From contig CAKQWA010000008.1 of the NCBI GenBank assembly GCA_934277945.1, forward strand, positions 1-64,000: a DNA stretch of 64,000 nucleotides, given 5' to 3'. Source of the DNA: an uncultured Alphaproteobacteria bacterium. Lineage in GTDB: Bacteria > Pseudomonadota > Alphaproteobacteria > CAAGCB01 > CAG-977. Positions 16,197-24,597 of the stretch are shown here, piece after piece. The translations under genes were made by a program, and so were the position numbers. Each line of letters opens with the position of its first letter. Position 1 is the first letter of the stretch. Below the pieces are notes generated by a model. That model made no database searches. It was not told where the DNA came from and saw only the letters and a list, made by a program, of their open reading frames with translations.

Positions 16197-16607
16197 ATGT
16201 TTATCAATCCCGCTTTTGCGCAGGAAGCCGCCGCTCTCGCCGCCGATCCCGCGGCAGCCGCCGCGCCGGTGCGCCTTCTGGTTCAATTCGGCGTCATTTT
16301 CGCCGTTTTCTACCTGTTTTTGATTCGCCCCCAGCAAAAGAAATTTAAAGAACACGTCGCCATGCAGAACGCGATCGCCAAGGGTGACACCGTCATTACG
16401 GCGGGCGGCGTCATCGGCGAAGTCGTCGCTTCCGACGAAAACGAACTGACCGTGCGGATCGCCGACGGCGTGCAGGTGCGCGTCATTCGCGAAAAAATCC
16501 TGATGAAAAAGGAAAATTCCGCCGAAGCCGGAAAAATCAAGCAGGACAATCAGCCGTCCGGCAAAAAGGGCGCCGAGGGCTTGAAAGACGTTCTGACCAA
16601 AAAATAA
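16197..16607 (+). CDS. yajC: Sec translocon accessory protein YajC
   Basis: This 136-aa protein has one membrane span (about residues 26-45: VRLLVQFGVIFAVFYLFLI) followed by the conserved RPQQKKFKEH and the cytoplasmic GDTVITAGGVIGEV domain. It joins SecDF to help the Sec translocon and YidC. The N-terminus is Ala-rich and the C-terminus is a Lys-rich tail. It is the first gene of the yajC-secD-secF operon, its usual place. Confidence 0.96.
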   Translation: MFINPAFAQEAAALAADPAAAAAPVRLLVQFGVIFAVFYLFLIRPQQKKFKEHVAMQNAIAKGDTVITAGGVIGEVVASDENELTVRIADGVQVRVIREKILMKKENSAEAGKIKQDNQPSGKKGAEGLKDVLTKK

Positions 16608-16622
16608 TCAAGGACGGTTGAA

Positions 16623-18182
16623 ATGTTTAATTATCCCAAATGGAAAATTGTCCTGACGGGCGTTTTGTGCGCGCTGGGCATTGTTTTCTGTATTCCGAAC
16701 CTGTTGTCGCGGGCGCAGGTTGAAAAATTGCCCGAATGGTACCGCCCGATGAATTTGGGGCTGGATTTGCGCGGCGGGTCGCAACTGCTTTTGCAGGTCG
16801 ATTTGAAAGCCGTCGTGTCCGAACGCATGAACGCGGTGTCCGACGCGGCGCGCGCGAGCCTGCGCGAAAAGCAAATCCGTTATAAAGACTTGTCCGTCAG
16901 CGACGGCAAAATGTCCGTGACGGTTTTGCAGGCGGAACAAATCACCCGCGCGAAAGACCTGATTCGCAAAATCGACAAGGGCAACCTGAACGTTGATGAA
17001 AAAGCCGGCGTCCTGACCGTTTCGTTCACAGATCAGGCGTTGACCCGCATGGAAACGAGCGCCGTCGACCAGTCGATTGAAATCGTGCGCCGCCGCATCG
17101 ACCAGTTGGGCACGCGCGAACCGTCGATCATGCGTCAGGGTTCCGACCGTATTCAAGTGCAACTCCCCGGCGTCGAAGATCCGAACGAAGTCAAAAAACT
17201 GCTGGGCAAAACCGCGAAGATGAGCTTCCATTTCGTCGACGAAAAAACGACCGTCGCCGACGCGCGCCGCGGTAAAATCTCTCCCGACACGCAGTTGGTG
17301 CAGGGCGAGGGCGATTCCGATCAGGCGTATTACGTCATCGAGCGCAAAGCCGTTGTCGGCGGCGAGCATTTGACGGACGCCCGCGCGGAATATCAGGGAA
17401 CGAACCCCGTCGTCAACTTCCGCTTCAATTCTTTCGGCGGCAAGAAATTCGGCGCGGCGACCCGCGAAAACATCAACCGCCGCCTTGCTGTCGTTCTGGA
17501 CGGCAAAGTCATCACGGCTCCCGTCGTGCGCAGTGCGATTACGGGCGGCAGCGGCGTCATTGAAGGCAACTTTACCATTCAGTCCGCCAACGAACTGGCT
17601 TTGATGCTCCGCGCCGGCGCGTTGCCCGCCCCGCTGGAAGTTGTTGAAGAACGCATCGTCGGTCCCGGATTGGGCACGGACTCGATCGAGCAGGGCAAAC
17701 TGGCGTGCGTTGTCGGCATGGCGGTCATTCTGACGTTCATTCTGGCGACCTACGGTCTGTTCGGTCTGTTCGCGGACGTCGCTCTGGTGCTGAACGTCGT
17801 GATGCTGATCGGCGTAATGAGTTTCTTGGGCGCGACGCTGACGCTCCCCGGCATTGCGGGCATCGCCTTGACCATGGGCATGGCGGTTGACGCGAACGTG
17901 CTGATTTACGAACGTATGCGCGAAGAACAGCAGTACGGCAGAAGCGTGCTGAACACCGTTGAAGCGGGCTTTAACAACGCCTTTTCCGCCATTTTCGATT
18001 CCAACCTGACGAGTTTGTTCGCCGGCTTGGTTTTGATTTGGCTGGGCAACGGACCCGTGCGCGGGTTCGGCGTGACGACGTGTCTGGGCTTGCTGACGTC
18101 GGTGTTTACGTCCGTTTATGTGACAAAAGTGCTGATTTTGGCGTGGATTAAATACACAAAACCGGCGAAATTGAACGTATAA
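16623..18182 (+). CDS. secD: Protein translocase subunit SecD
   Basis: This 519-aa inner-membrane protein with SecF uses the proton-motive force to pull exported proteins through on the periplasmic side. It has a first membrane span (residues 8-28), the start of the P1 domain LDLRGGSQLLLQVD, a long periplasmic region, DGKVITAPVVRSAITGGSG, and five further spans with VVGMAVILTFILATYG, GIALTMGMAVDANVLIYERM and the following GFNNAF. AAGGAC lies 9 nt before the ATG. Confidence 0.97.
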   Translation: MFNYPKWKIVLTGVLCALGIVFCIPNLLSRAQVEKLPEWYRPMNLGLDLRGGSQLLLQVDLKAVVSERMNAVSDAARASLREKQIRYKDLSVSDGKMSVTVLQAEQITRAKDLIRKIDKGNLNVDEKAGVLTVSFTDQALTRMETSAVDQSIEIVRRRIDQLGTREPSIMRQGSDRIQVQLPGVEDPNEVKKLLGKTAKMSFHFVDEKTTVADARRGKISPDTQLVQGEGDSDQAYYVIERKAVVGGEHLTDARAEYQGTNPVVNFRFNSFGGKKFGAATRENINRRLAVVLDGKVITAPVVRSAITGGSGVIEGNFTIQSANELALMLRAGALPAPLEVVEERIVGPGLGTDSIEQGKLACVVGMAVILTFILATYGLFGLFADVALVLNVVMLIGVMSFLGATLTLPGIAGIALTMGMAVDANVLIYERMREEQQYGRSVLNTVEAGFNNAFSAIFDSNLTSLFAGLVLIWLGNGPVRGFGVTTCLGLLTSVFTSVYVTKVLILAWIKYTKPAKLNV

Positions 18183-18195
18183 GGAGTTTGCGATT

Positions 18196-19125
18196 ATGAA
18201 ACGTTTGATTTATCTTTTCATCAAGCCGACGAACCTGAACTTTATCGGCGCGCGCAAACTGGCTTTCGTTTTTTCCGCCGTTCTGTTTTTCGGTTCGATT
18301 GCGTCGCTGTGCACGCAGGGGCTGAACTTCGGCATCGACTTTAAAGGCGGCGTGCTGATGGAAGTGCAGGCGGAACAGCCTGTCGACATGAAAGCCATGC
18401 GCGACAAACTCGGCGCGTTGGACGTTGATATGCAACCGCTCGGCACGCAGGGCACGGAAGTTCTGATTACGGCTTTGGGACGCGGCGACAACGAACAGGA
18501 ACAAATGAAAATCGCCAACGTCATCCGTCAGGAACTGGGCGAAGGCTACACGTTCAACCGCATTGAAATGGTCGGACCGCGCGTCGGTTCAGAATTGATT
18601 CGCAACTGCGTTCTCGCGCTGGTGCTGGCGGGCGTGGCGATCACCGTCTACGTCTGGTCGCGCTTTGAATGGGAATTCGCGCTCGGCGTGATGCTCGGCA
18701 TTGTGCACGACGTCGTCATCGCCGTCGGTCTGTTTTCCGTCTTCCGTCTGGATTTCGACATGACGATTGTCGCGGGGCTGATGACGCTGGCGGGCTATTC
18801 GGTCAACGACACGATCGTGTCTTACGACCGTATGCGCGAAAATCTGCACAAATTCCGCAAAATGCCGATTCCCGAAATGATTAACAAAACGGCGAACGAA
18901 ATGCTGCCCAGAACGCTGTTGACGGGCTTGTCCACCATTTTCGTTTTGATCGTCATGCTGTTCATCGGCGGCGACGCGCTGTTCGGCTTTGCGCTGATGA
19001 TGCTCTGGGGCATGATTATCGGCACATACTCGTCCGTGTACATCGCCATGCCTTTGCTGATGTATCTGGACGTGCGCAAGACGATGGAAAGCCGCAAATC
19101 CGTCAATCCGTTTGAACAGGCGTAA
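18196..19125 (+). CDS. secF: Protein translocase subunit SecF
   Basis: This 309-aa partner of SecD has six membrane spans. LNFGIDFKGGVLMEV marks the start of the periplasmic domain, and GYSVNDTIVSYDRMREN is the conserved SecF signature in span 4-5. It begins 13 nt after secD with AAGGAG upstream. A strong terminator closes the operon. Confidence 0.97.
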   Translation: MKRLIYLFIKPTNLNFIGARKLAFVFSAVLFFGSIASLCTQGLNFGIDFKGGVLMEVQAEQPVDMKAMRDKLGALDVDMQPLGTQGTEVLITALGRGDNEQEQMKIANVIRQELGEGYTFNRIEMVGPRVGSELIRNCVLALVLAGVAITVYVWSRFEWEFALGVMLGIVHDVVIAVGLFSVFRLDFDMTIVAGLMTLAGYSVNDTIVSYDRMRENLHKFRKMPIPEMINKTANEMLPRTLLTGLSTIFVLIVMLFIGGDALFGFALMMLWGMIIGTYSSVYIAMPLLMYLDVRKTMESRKSVNPFEQA

Positions 19126-19144
19126 GGCTTTTTTTATCCGGCTT

Positions 19145-19176
19145 AAAGCCCCCGACTCGTTGCGGGGGCTTTTTTT
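19145..19176 (+). terminator. Terminator after secF
   Basis: A perfect 10-bp stem AAAGCCCCCG / CGGGGGCTTT with an 8-nt loop and a T run. The loop side contains GACTC (19154-19158), a GANTC site, about 150 nt upstream of ccrM. Confidence 0.93.
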
Positions 19177-19308
19177 CGCGCGAAACGAAAAATGCGATTT
19201 TCTTAAAAAAAGTGTCCGCCGTTAATCTTTTAAAAACTTCCCGTTTGTATCCTTACCCGTAAAGAAACACGAAATGTTGTGTGTTTTGAATTAAGGATAC
19301 GATTGAAG

Positions 19309-20394
19309 ATGCAAAATTTGAAAACCAATGTCATTATGCACGGCGACAGCATTGCTTTAATGAATTCCCTGCCCGAAAAATCCGTCGATATGATTTTCGC
19401 GGATCCCCCCTACAATATGCAGTTGGGCGGCAGTCTGCTTCGTCCGGACAATTCTCTGGTCGACGCGGTGGATGACGATTGGGACAAATTCGCGGATTTC
19501 AAGGCGTACGACGAATTTACGACCGCGTGGATGAAAGCCGCCAAGCGCGTGCTGAAAGACAACGGCACGCTGTGGGTCATCGGGTCGTACCACAACATTT
19601 TCCGCGTCGGCAACACGTTGCAAAATCTGGGATTTTGGGTGCTGAACGACATCGTGTGGGTCAAGGCGAACCCGATGCCGAACTTTAACGGCACGCGCTT
19701 TTGCAACGCGCACGAAACGCTGATTTGGTGTTCCAAAGGTCCGCAGGCGAAATACACGTTCAACTACGAAGCCATGAAGATGTTTAACGACGACAAGCAG
19801 ATGCGCAGCGACTGGTCGTTGCCGATCTGCCAAAAGGGTGAACGTCTGAAAGGCGCGGACGGCAAGAAACTGCACACGACGCAGAAGCCGGAATCTCTGC
19901 TGTACCGGATTTTGATGACCTGCACGCGCCCCGGCGACATCGTGCTTGATCCTTTCTTCGGTACGGGCACGACGGGCGCGGTCGCCAAAAAACTCGGCAG
20001 ACGCTTTATCGGCATGGAACGCGACGAAACGTACATCGCGGGCGCGCAGGCGCGCATTGACGCGATTAAGGACGTCGTCGACCCGCAGTCGCTCGGTTTT
20101 ACCTGCAAGCGCAAAGAACCGCGTATTCCGTTCGGCGCGGTGCTGGAACACGGCTTGCTGAAAGCGGGGGATTGGTTGTTTGATTCCAATCAGAAATTCG
20201 CGGCGAAAATCCGTTCGGACGGCTCTTTGCTGGCGGATCACAACATTTCCGGCTCCATTCACAAAGTCGGGGCGACGTTGCAGGGCGCGCCGAGTTGCAA
20301 CGGCTGGACGTTCTGGAATTACGAACGCCGCGGCGGGCTGGAAGTCATCGACTCTCTGCGCCAGCAACTCCGCGCGGAACTGTTCGCGGCTTGA
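19309..20394 (+). CDS. ccrM: CcrM-type adenine methyltransferase (GANTC)
   Basis: This 361-aa beta-class N6-adenine methyltransferase is close in length to Caulobacter CcrM. The catalytic DPPY is at residues 32-35 (IFADPPYNMQLGG) and the AdoMet-binding DPFFGTGTTG at 214-223, in the beta-class order. The C-terminal 90 residues (FGAVLEHGLLKAGDWLFDSN, then SIHKVGATLQGAPSCNGW) are the extra DNA-binding domain of CcrM-like enzymes. In Alphaproteobacteria it methylates GANTC late in the cell cycle. ATG 19309 is chosen with AAGGAT 10 nt upstream. The only GANTC seen upstream is in the secF terminator loop. Confidence 0.95.
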   Translation: MQNLKTNVIMHGDSIALMNSLPEKSVDMIFADPPYNMQLGGSLLRPDNSLVDAVDDDWDKFADFKAYDEFTTAWMKAAKRVLKDNGTLWVIGSYHNIFRVGNTLQNLGFWVLNDIVWVKANPMPNFNGTRFCNAHETLIWCSKGPQAKYTFNYEAMKMFNDDKQMRSDWSLPICQKGERLKGADGKKLHTTQKPESLLYRILMTCTRPGDIVLDPFFGTGTTGAVAKKLGRRFIGMERDETYIAGAQARIDAIKDVVDPQSLGFTCKRKEPRIPFGAVLEHGLLKAGDWLFDSNQKFAAKIRSDGSLLADHNISGSIHKVGATLQGAPSCNGWTFWNYERRGGLEVIDSLRQQLRAELFAA

Positions 20395-20413
20395 CGCTTT
20401 CAACATTTTCGTT

Positions 20414-20443
20414 AAAAAATCCCCGTTCGCGCGGGGATTTTTT
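20414..20443 (+). terminator. Terminator after ccrM
   Basis: A perfect 12-bp stem AAAAAATCCCCG / CGGGGATTTTTT with a 6-nt loop. Confidence 0.93.
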
Positions 20444-20496
20444 GCAGGATTTTTGAAATTGTCCGCGATTTAGAAATTAAGCGGCGCGCACATGAA

Positions 20497-20522
20497 AAAA
20501 GCCGTCTGCAAAGGCGGCTTTT
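20497..20522 (-). terminator. Terminator after alaA
   Basis: AAAAGCCG / CGGCTTTT stem around a loop that can pair partly further, with a run of T on the minus strand; 23 nt beyond the alaA stop. Confidence 0.8.
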
Positions 20523-20544
20523 CCGTTTGATTTTTTTTTTGCCG

Positions 20545-21789
20545 TTAAAAATCGGCTTTCGGCGTTTCCGCTTCCTGACGGTAGCCGGCGAGAAAATCGC
20601 CCAGCCGCGTGAACGCTTTTTCCAAATCTTCCACGCGGGGCAGGAACACGATGCGGAAATGGTCGGGCTTGTCCCAGTTGAAACCCGTGCCGTGCACCAA
20701 AAGCAAGCGTTTTTCCATCAGCAGATCCAGAACGAATTTCTGGTCGTCGAAGATGTTGAATTTCTTGGTGTCGATTTTCGGGAACATATACAGCGACCCG
20801 TCCGCCTTGACGCAGGAAATCCCCGGAATGTCCGTCAGCATTTTGTGCGCCAGATTGCGCTGTTCGTACAAGCGTCCGCCGGGGGCGACCAAATCGTTGA
20901 TGCTCTGGTATCCGCCGAGCGCGGTTTGAATGGCGTACTGTCCGGGGACGTTGGAGCACAGGCGCATATTGGCGAGCAGATCCAGCCCGTCGATGTAGTC
21001 GGCGGCGATTTTCTTGTTGCCGCTGACGATCATCCAGCCCGCGCGGAAGCCGCACGAACGGTAGTTTTTGGACAAGCCGTTGAACGTCACGCAGAACAAT
21101 TCGTTCGTCAAAGAGGCGAGCGACGTGTGCTTTGCGCCGTCGTACAAAATCTTGTCGTAGATTTCGTCGTTGAAGATGATTAAATGGTGGCGCAGGGCGA
21201 TGTCGATGAATTTTTCCAGCACTTCCTTCGGGTACACCGCGCCCGTCGGGTTGTTCGGGTTGATAATGACGATCGCTTTGGTTTTGTCCGTGATTTTGCT
21301 TTCCAAATCCGCGAAATCGGGATACCAGCAGGACTCTTCGTCGCAGCGGTAATGCACGGCTTTGCCGCCCGCCAGATTCACCGCCGCCGTCCACAAGGGA
21401 TAGTCGGGCATGGGCAGTAAAATTTCGTCGCCGCTCGCGCACAACGCTTCCATGCTCAACAAAATCAGTTCGCTGACGCCGTTGCCCAGATAAATGTCGT
21501 TAATCTGCACGCCGTCGATGTGCTTTTGCTGGCAGTAGTGCATGACGGCTTTGCGCGCGGGGAAAATGCCCTTGGAGGCGGAATATCCGTCGGCGAAAGG
21601 CAGGTTTAAAATCATGTCCTTGACGATTTCTTCGGGCGCGTTCAGTTCAAACACGGCGGGATTGCCGATGTTGAGTTTTAAAATCTTGTATCCCGCTTCT
21701 TCCAGACGGGTCGCGGCGTCCAAAACGGGCCCGCGAATTTCGTAATGCACGCCCTGCAAACGCGGGGATTTCTTAAATTCGACAACCAT
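20545..21789 (-). CDS. alaA: Alanine-forming aminotransferase (AlaA type)
   Basis: This 414-aa PLP enzyme of aminotransferase class I matches AlaA (glutamate-pyruvate transaminase) throughout: YEIRGPVLDAATRLEE, LKLNIGNPAVF, YLGNGVSELIL, IIINPNNPTGAVY, then FNDEIYDKILYD with the PLP-ring Asp at residue 208. The Schiff-base Lys is K241 in NGLSKNYRSCGFRAG. LCSNVPGQYAIQTALGGYQS and DHFRIVFLPR are also diagnostic. ATG 21789 has AAGGAAC upstream. With PFOR in the same genome, alanine from pyruvate is a plausible overflow product (inference). Confidence 0.93.
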   Translation of the reverse strand: MVVEFKKSPRLQGVHYEIRGPVLDAATRLEEAGYKILKLNIGNPAVFELNAPEEIVKDMILNLPFADGYSASKGIFPARKAVMHYCQQKHIDGVQINDIYLGNGVSELILLSMEALCASGDEILLPMPDYPLWTAAVNLAGGKAVHYRCDEESCWYPDFADLESKITDKTKAIVIINPNNPTGAVYPKEVLEKFIDIALRHHLIIFNDEIYDKILYDGAKHTSLASLTNELFCVTFNGLSKNYRSCGFRAGWMIVSGNKKIAADYIDGLDLLANMRLCSNVPGQYAIQTALGGYQSINDLVAPGGRLYEQRNLAHKMLTDIPGISCVKADGSLYMFPKIDTKKFNIFDDQKFVLDLLMEKRLLLVHGTGFNWDKPDHFRIVFLPRVEDLEKAFTRLGDFLAGYRQEAETPKADF

Positions 21790-21929
21790 AACCGTTCCTT
21801 GTTGACAGTAAAAGAATTTTCGCAAGGGTACGTCTTTTGCGTTTAAAAGAAAAGATAATTCTTTATTTTTTGCGGAAAATATGATATTTATGACAAAAGA
21901 AAGGGATATTTCGTGCAAGGAGTGCGAAA

Positions 21930-22736
21930 ATGGCATCTGTCACATTGGACGCGACGGGCGGTGCGAACAGCAGGGTGAAGGCGTTTGAAAAAACGTCCTC
22001 CGACGTGTACAACGATACCATTATGAACGCGCGCGACATCGGTCAACTGCGCAAAAACTACTCCCGTTTAAGCCTGATTACCACTTTGTCCGAAAACGAA
22101 AAGGAAGACTGGTTCTCCTTTACGTCCGTCAGCAAGGGCAAAGCGCGTCTGTCCGCCGTCAATCTGTCCGATTCCTCCGACAACAAAAACGAAAAAAAGA
22201 CCGACGAATCGGCGACGAACGCGCTGGAAGACGCGAAAAACGACTACGAACAGGCGATTAAGAATTTTCAAGGCAAAAATATGCGCGTCGAACTGTACGC
22301 GTATGTTAACAAACGCCAGACGCTGCTTGCCTCCAACGACGAATCGAACAAAAAAGCGTATGAAAATTTCAAAAGCATCATGCGCGGCGAATTTGAACTG
22401 GACAAGACGACGTACTACATTCACGTCACGACCGAAGACGGCTCCCGCGTCGACAAAGACACGCTGTACGCCCTGCAACTGCAAATGGGCGATACCTACG
22501 AACAGGATTATCTGACGAAAGAAACGTCGATTTCGCACAAAGGCATGACCGACGGCGATTTGGCGTATCAGGCGGCGAGCGAGGAAGCCGCGGCGGGCAA
22601 TTCGTGCTTGTCCGGCAGTCTGCTGGCGGCGCAGGGCGCGGCGTCCATTTTGGAAAACGGCTACACGAATCTGGTCAACATCAACAACGCCAAGCACAAA
22701 AACGCGGCGGCGACGCTGTTCAGCATTTTGTGCTGA
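21930..22736 (+). CDS. PPC-like beta-domain protein of unknown function
   Basis: This 268-aa protein has AAGGAG before ATG 21930. Residues 37-190 look like a bacterial pre-peptidase C-terminal (PPC) type beta sandwich: DIGQLRKNYSRLSL, then NEKEDWFSFTSVSKGKARLS, MRVELYAYVNKRQTLLASND and FELDKTTYYIHVTTEDG, ending in YALQLQMG. An acidic, Lys-rich insert sits at about 80-105. The C-terminal 70 residues are Ala-rich and end in Cys. No signal peptide is visible, which is odd for such a domain; it may leave the cell by another route or act inside. The fold call is by pattern only. Confidence 0.6.
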   Translation: MASVTLDATGGANSRVKAFEKTSSDVYNDTIMNARDIGQLRKNYSRLSLITTLSENEKEDWFSFTSVSKGKARLSAVNLSDSSDNKNEKKTDESATNALEDAKNDYEQAIKNFQGKNMRVELYAYVNKRQTLLASNDESNKKAYENFKSIMRGEFELDKTTYYIHVTTEDGSRVDKDTLYALQLQMGDTYEQDYLTKETSISHKGMTDGDLAYQAASEEAAAGNSCLSGSLLAAQGAASILENGYTNLVNINNAKHKNAAATLFSILC

Positions 22737-22760
22737 TTTTTTTCTTTAATTTCTTTACCG

Positions 22761-22787
22761 AAACCGTCTTTTGCGACGGTTTTTTTT
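22761..22787 (+). terminator. Terminator after the PPC-like gene
   Basis: AAACCGTC / GACGGTTT stem with a 6-nt loop and eight T in a row. Confidence 0.9.
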
Positions 22788-22911
22788 GTGTCTTTTCAAT
22801 AAGTTGCAAAAAAGTTTAGAATCCGTCCGTTTTTGCTTGACTTTTATTATATATCCATATAAATAGTTTTCTATGCGATTGTATAGTATCACGGTTTAAG
22901 GAATCGGGTTC

Positions 22912-23415
22912 ATGATGAAAAAAATCAAAAAGACAGTCTGTTTCGTTTCAACGCGCGTTTTGTTTTGCGCCTTAAAGACGCTGTGCCGCTATGATTCACG
23001 GATGCGCGCGGCGTTCGCGTCCTATCCGGCGGGGTACGTTTTCCGTCTGAATGCCGGCATGGAAAAGGACGACGCCCGACTGACGTTCCGCACGACGCAG
23101 GACGGCGGATTGGAAAAAATCGGCGACGAAGCGGCGGCGGATTTGGAAATCACCATGAAAAGCACAAGCGAGGCGTTCAACGTGTTCACGGGCATTGCGG
23201 GCATTGCGCAAACCTACGCGGCGCACGGATTTTACGTCAAAGGCAACCCGTATGAAACCATGGGCTTGGTGCGCGGTTTGGAATTGGCGGAAGCGTATCT
23301 GTTTCCCAAAATTCTGGCGCGCCGCATCCTGACGCGCGTGCCGTCCAAAAAATGCTCCGTCGCGACGGTGTACGCGGGCATTGTCTGCGCGCTGGTTAAA
23401 GGATCTCTGCAATGA
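22912..23415 (+). CDS. SCP2-like sterol/lipid carrier domain protein
   Basis: This 167-aa protein starts at ATG 22912, with AAGGAA 8 nt upstream. After a short hydrophobic N-terminal part, residues 40-110 resemble the SCP2 lipid-binding fold: YVFRLNAGMEKDDARLTFR, then AADLEITMKSTSEAFNVFTG and a turn at YVKGNP. Such proteins hold a fatty or sterol-like ligand in a tunnel. It overlaps the alcohol dehydrogenase gene by 4 nt (ATGA) and is followed by an aldehyde dehydrogenase. The set suggests handling of a long-chain alcohol or aldehyde, which is inference. An AT-rich promoter-like stretch lies at about 22837-22863. Confidence 0.7.
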   Translation: MMKKIKKTVCFVSTRVLFCALKTLCRYDSRMRAAFASYPAGYVFRLNAGMEKDDARLTFRTTQDGGLEKIGDEAAADLEITMKSTSEAFNVFTGIAGIAQTYAAHGFYVKGNPYETMGLVRGLELAEAYLFPKILARRILTRVPSKKCSVATVYAGIVCALVKGSLQ

Positions 23416-24587
23416 CGAAATACTTTGAATTTCAGATGAGTGTCAAGGTCTGCTGCGGCGAAAAGGCTTTGGAGCATCTGGCGTACGAATTGCGCGGCTT
23501 GAATTGCAAAAAGCCGCTGATTATCACCGATCCGACGCTGAAAAAACTGGGAATGGTCGATCTGGCGACGGAGTCTTTGGCGCAGAGCACGCCGTTTGAA
23601 CTGTTTGACGAAGTGCCGCAGGATTCGGGGCTTGAACCCGTTGAAAAGGCGGCGCAAAGATACCGCGATTGCGCTTGCGACGGCATTGTCGCCATCGGCG
23701 GCGGGAGCGTTTTGGACACGGCAAAAGGCGTTCGCGTGCTTTTGTCGGCGAATGCGCGAAAAGTGACGGATGTGCTGGGATGCGAGGAAATGACGCGCGG
23801 CGCGCCCGTGCCGTTCATCGCCGTGCCGACGACGTCGGGAACGGGAAGCGAAGCGACGACCGTGGCGGTGATTGCGGATGCGGCGAAAGGCGTGAAATTG
23901 GAATTCATCACCGACAAAATGCAGCCGGACGTCGCGTTTTTGGACGCGCGCATGACCGAAAAACTGCCCGCCCGTCTGACCGCTTCGACGGGGGCGGACG
24001 CTTTGTGCCACGCGATAGAGGCGTATTCGTGCATCCAGAAAAATCCGTTGAGCGACGCTTTCGCTCTGCAAGCGGTTGACAGCATTGTGAAAAATCTGCC
24101 CGTCGCGGTGAAATCGCCCTCGAATGCGGCGGCGCGTCTGGCTTTGGCGCAGGCGTCGTTCATGGCGGGCGCGGCGTTTTCAAACAGCATGGTCGGCGCG
24201 GTGCACGCGATCGGTCACGCTTTGGGCGGCGTGTGCCATGTGCCGCACGGCGACGCGATGTCGATTCTGCTTCCGTATGTGATGCGCTACAACGCGTCGG
24301 ACGATTTGTGCGCGAAATCCTATGCGGGACTGGCGGGCGTTTTGGGCGCGAAGCCGGCGGACTCGCTCAAAGAGCAGGTTGAAAACGTCATCGAAAGCGT
24401 CGAAAATCTGTTGCAGGCGCTGCACAAATCCTGCGGTTTGCCCGTAAAATTGTCCGAAACGGGTCGGGTGGAAAAAGACGCTTTGAACGCGGTTTGCGAA
24501 AAGGCGCTGAACGACGGCGCTTTGCTGTTCAATCCGAAAGCCTTGACCGCAACGGACGTGAAGCATATTTTGGAACAGGCTTATTAA
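23412..24587 (+). CDS. Iron-containing alcohol dehydrogenase
   Basis: This 391-aa group III alcohol dehydrogenase interconverts an alcohol and an aldehyde with NAD(P)H. The nucleotide loop is VAIGGGSVLDTAKGV; TTSGTGSEATTVAVI follows. The metal ligands are in TGADALCHAIEAYS, VHAIGHALGG and CHVPHGDAMS. It is translationally coupled to the SCP2-like gene before it, and 10 nt separates it from the aldehyde dehydrogenase after it. The substrate cannot be read from sequence; fermentation or lipid aldehyde turnover both fit. Confidence 0.93.
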   Translation: MTKYFEFQMSVKVCCGEKALEHLAYELRGLNCKKPLIITDPTLKKLGMVDLATESLAQSTPFELFDEVPQDSGLEPVEKAAQRYRDCACDGIVAIGGGSVLDTAKGVRVLLSANARKVTDVLGCEEMTRGAPVPFIAVPTTSGTGSEATTVAVIADAAKGVKLEFITDKMQPDVAFLDARMTEKLPARLTASTGADALCHAIEAYSCIQKNPLSDAFALQAVDSIVKNLPVAVKSPSNAAARLALAQASFMAGAAFSNSMVGAVHAIGHALGGVCHVPHGDAMSILLPYVMRYNASDDLCAKSYAGLAGVLGAKPADSLKEQVENVIESVENLLQALHKSCGLPVKLSETGRVEKDALNAVCEKALNDGALLFNPKALTATDVKHILEQAY

Positions 24588-24597
24588 GGAGAAAAGG

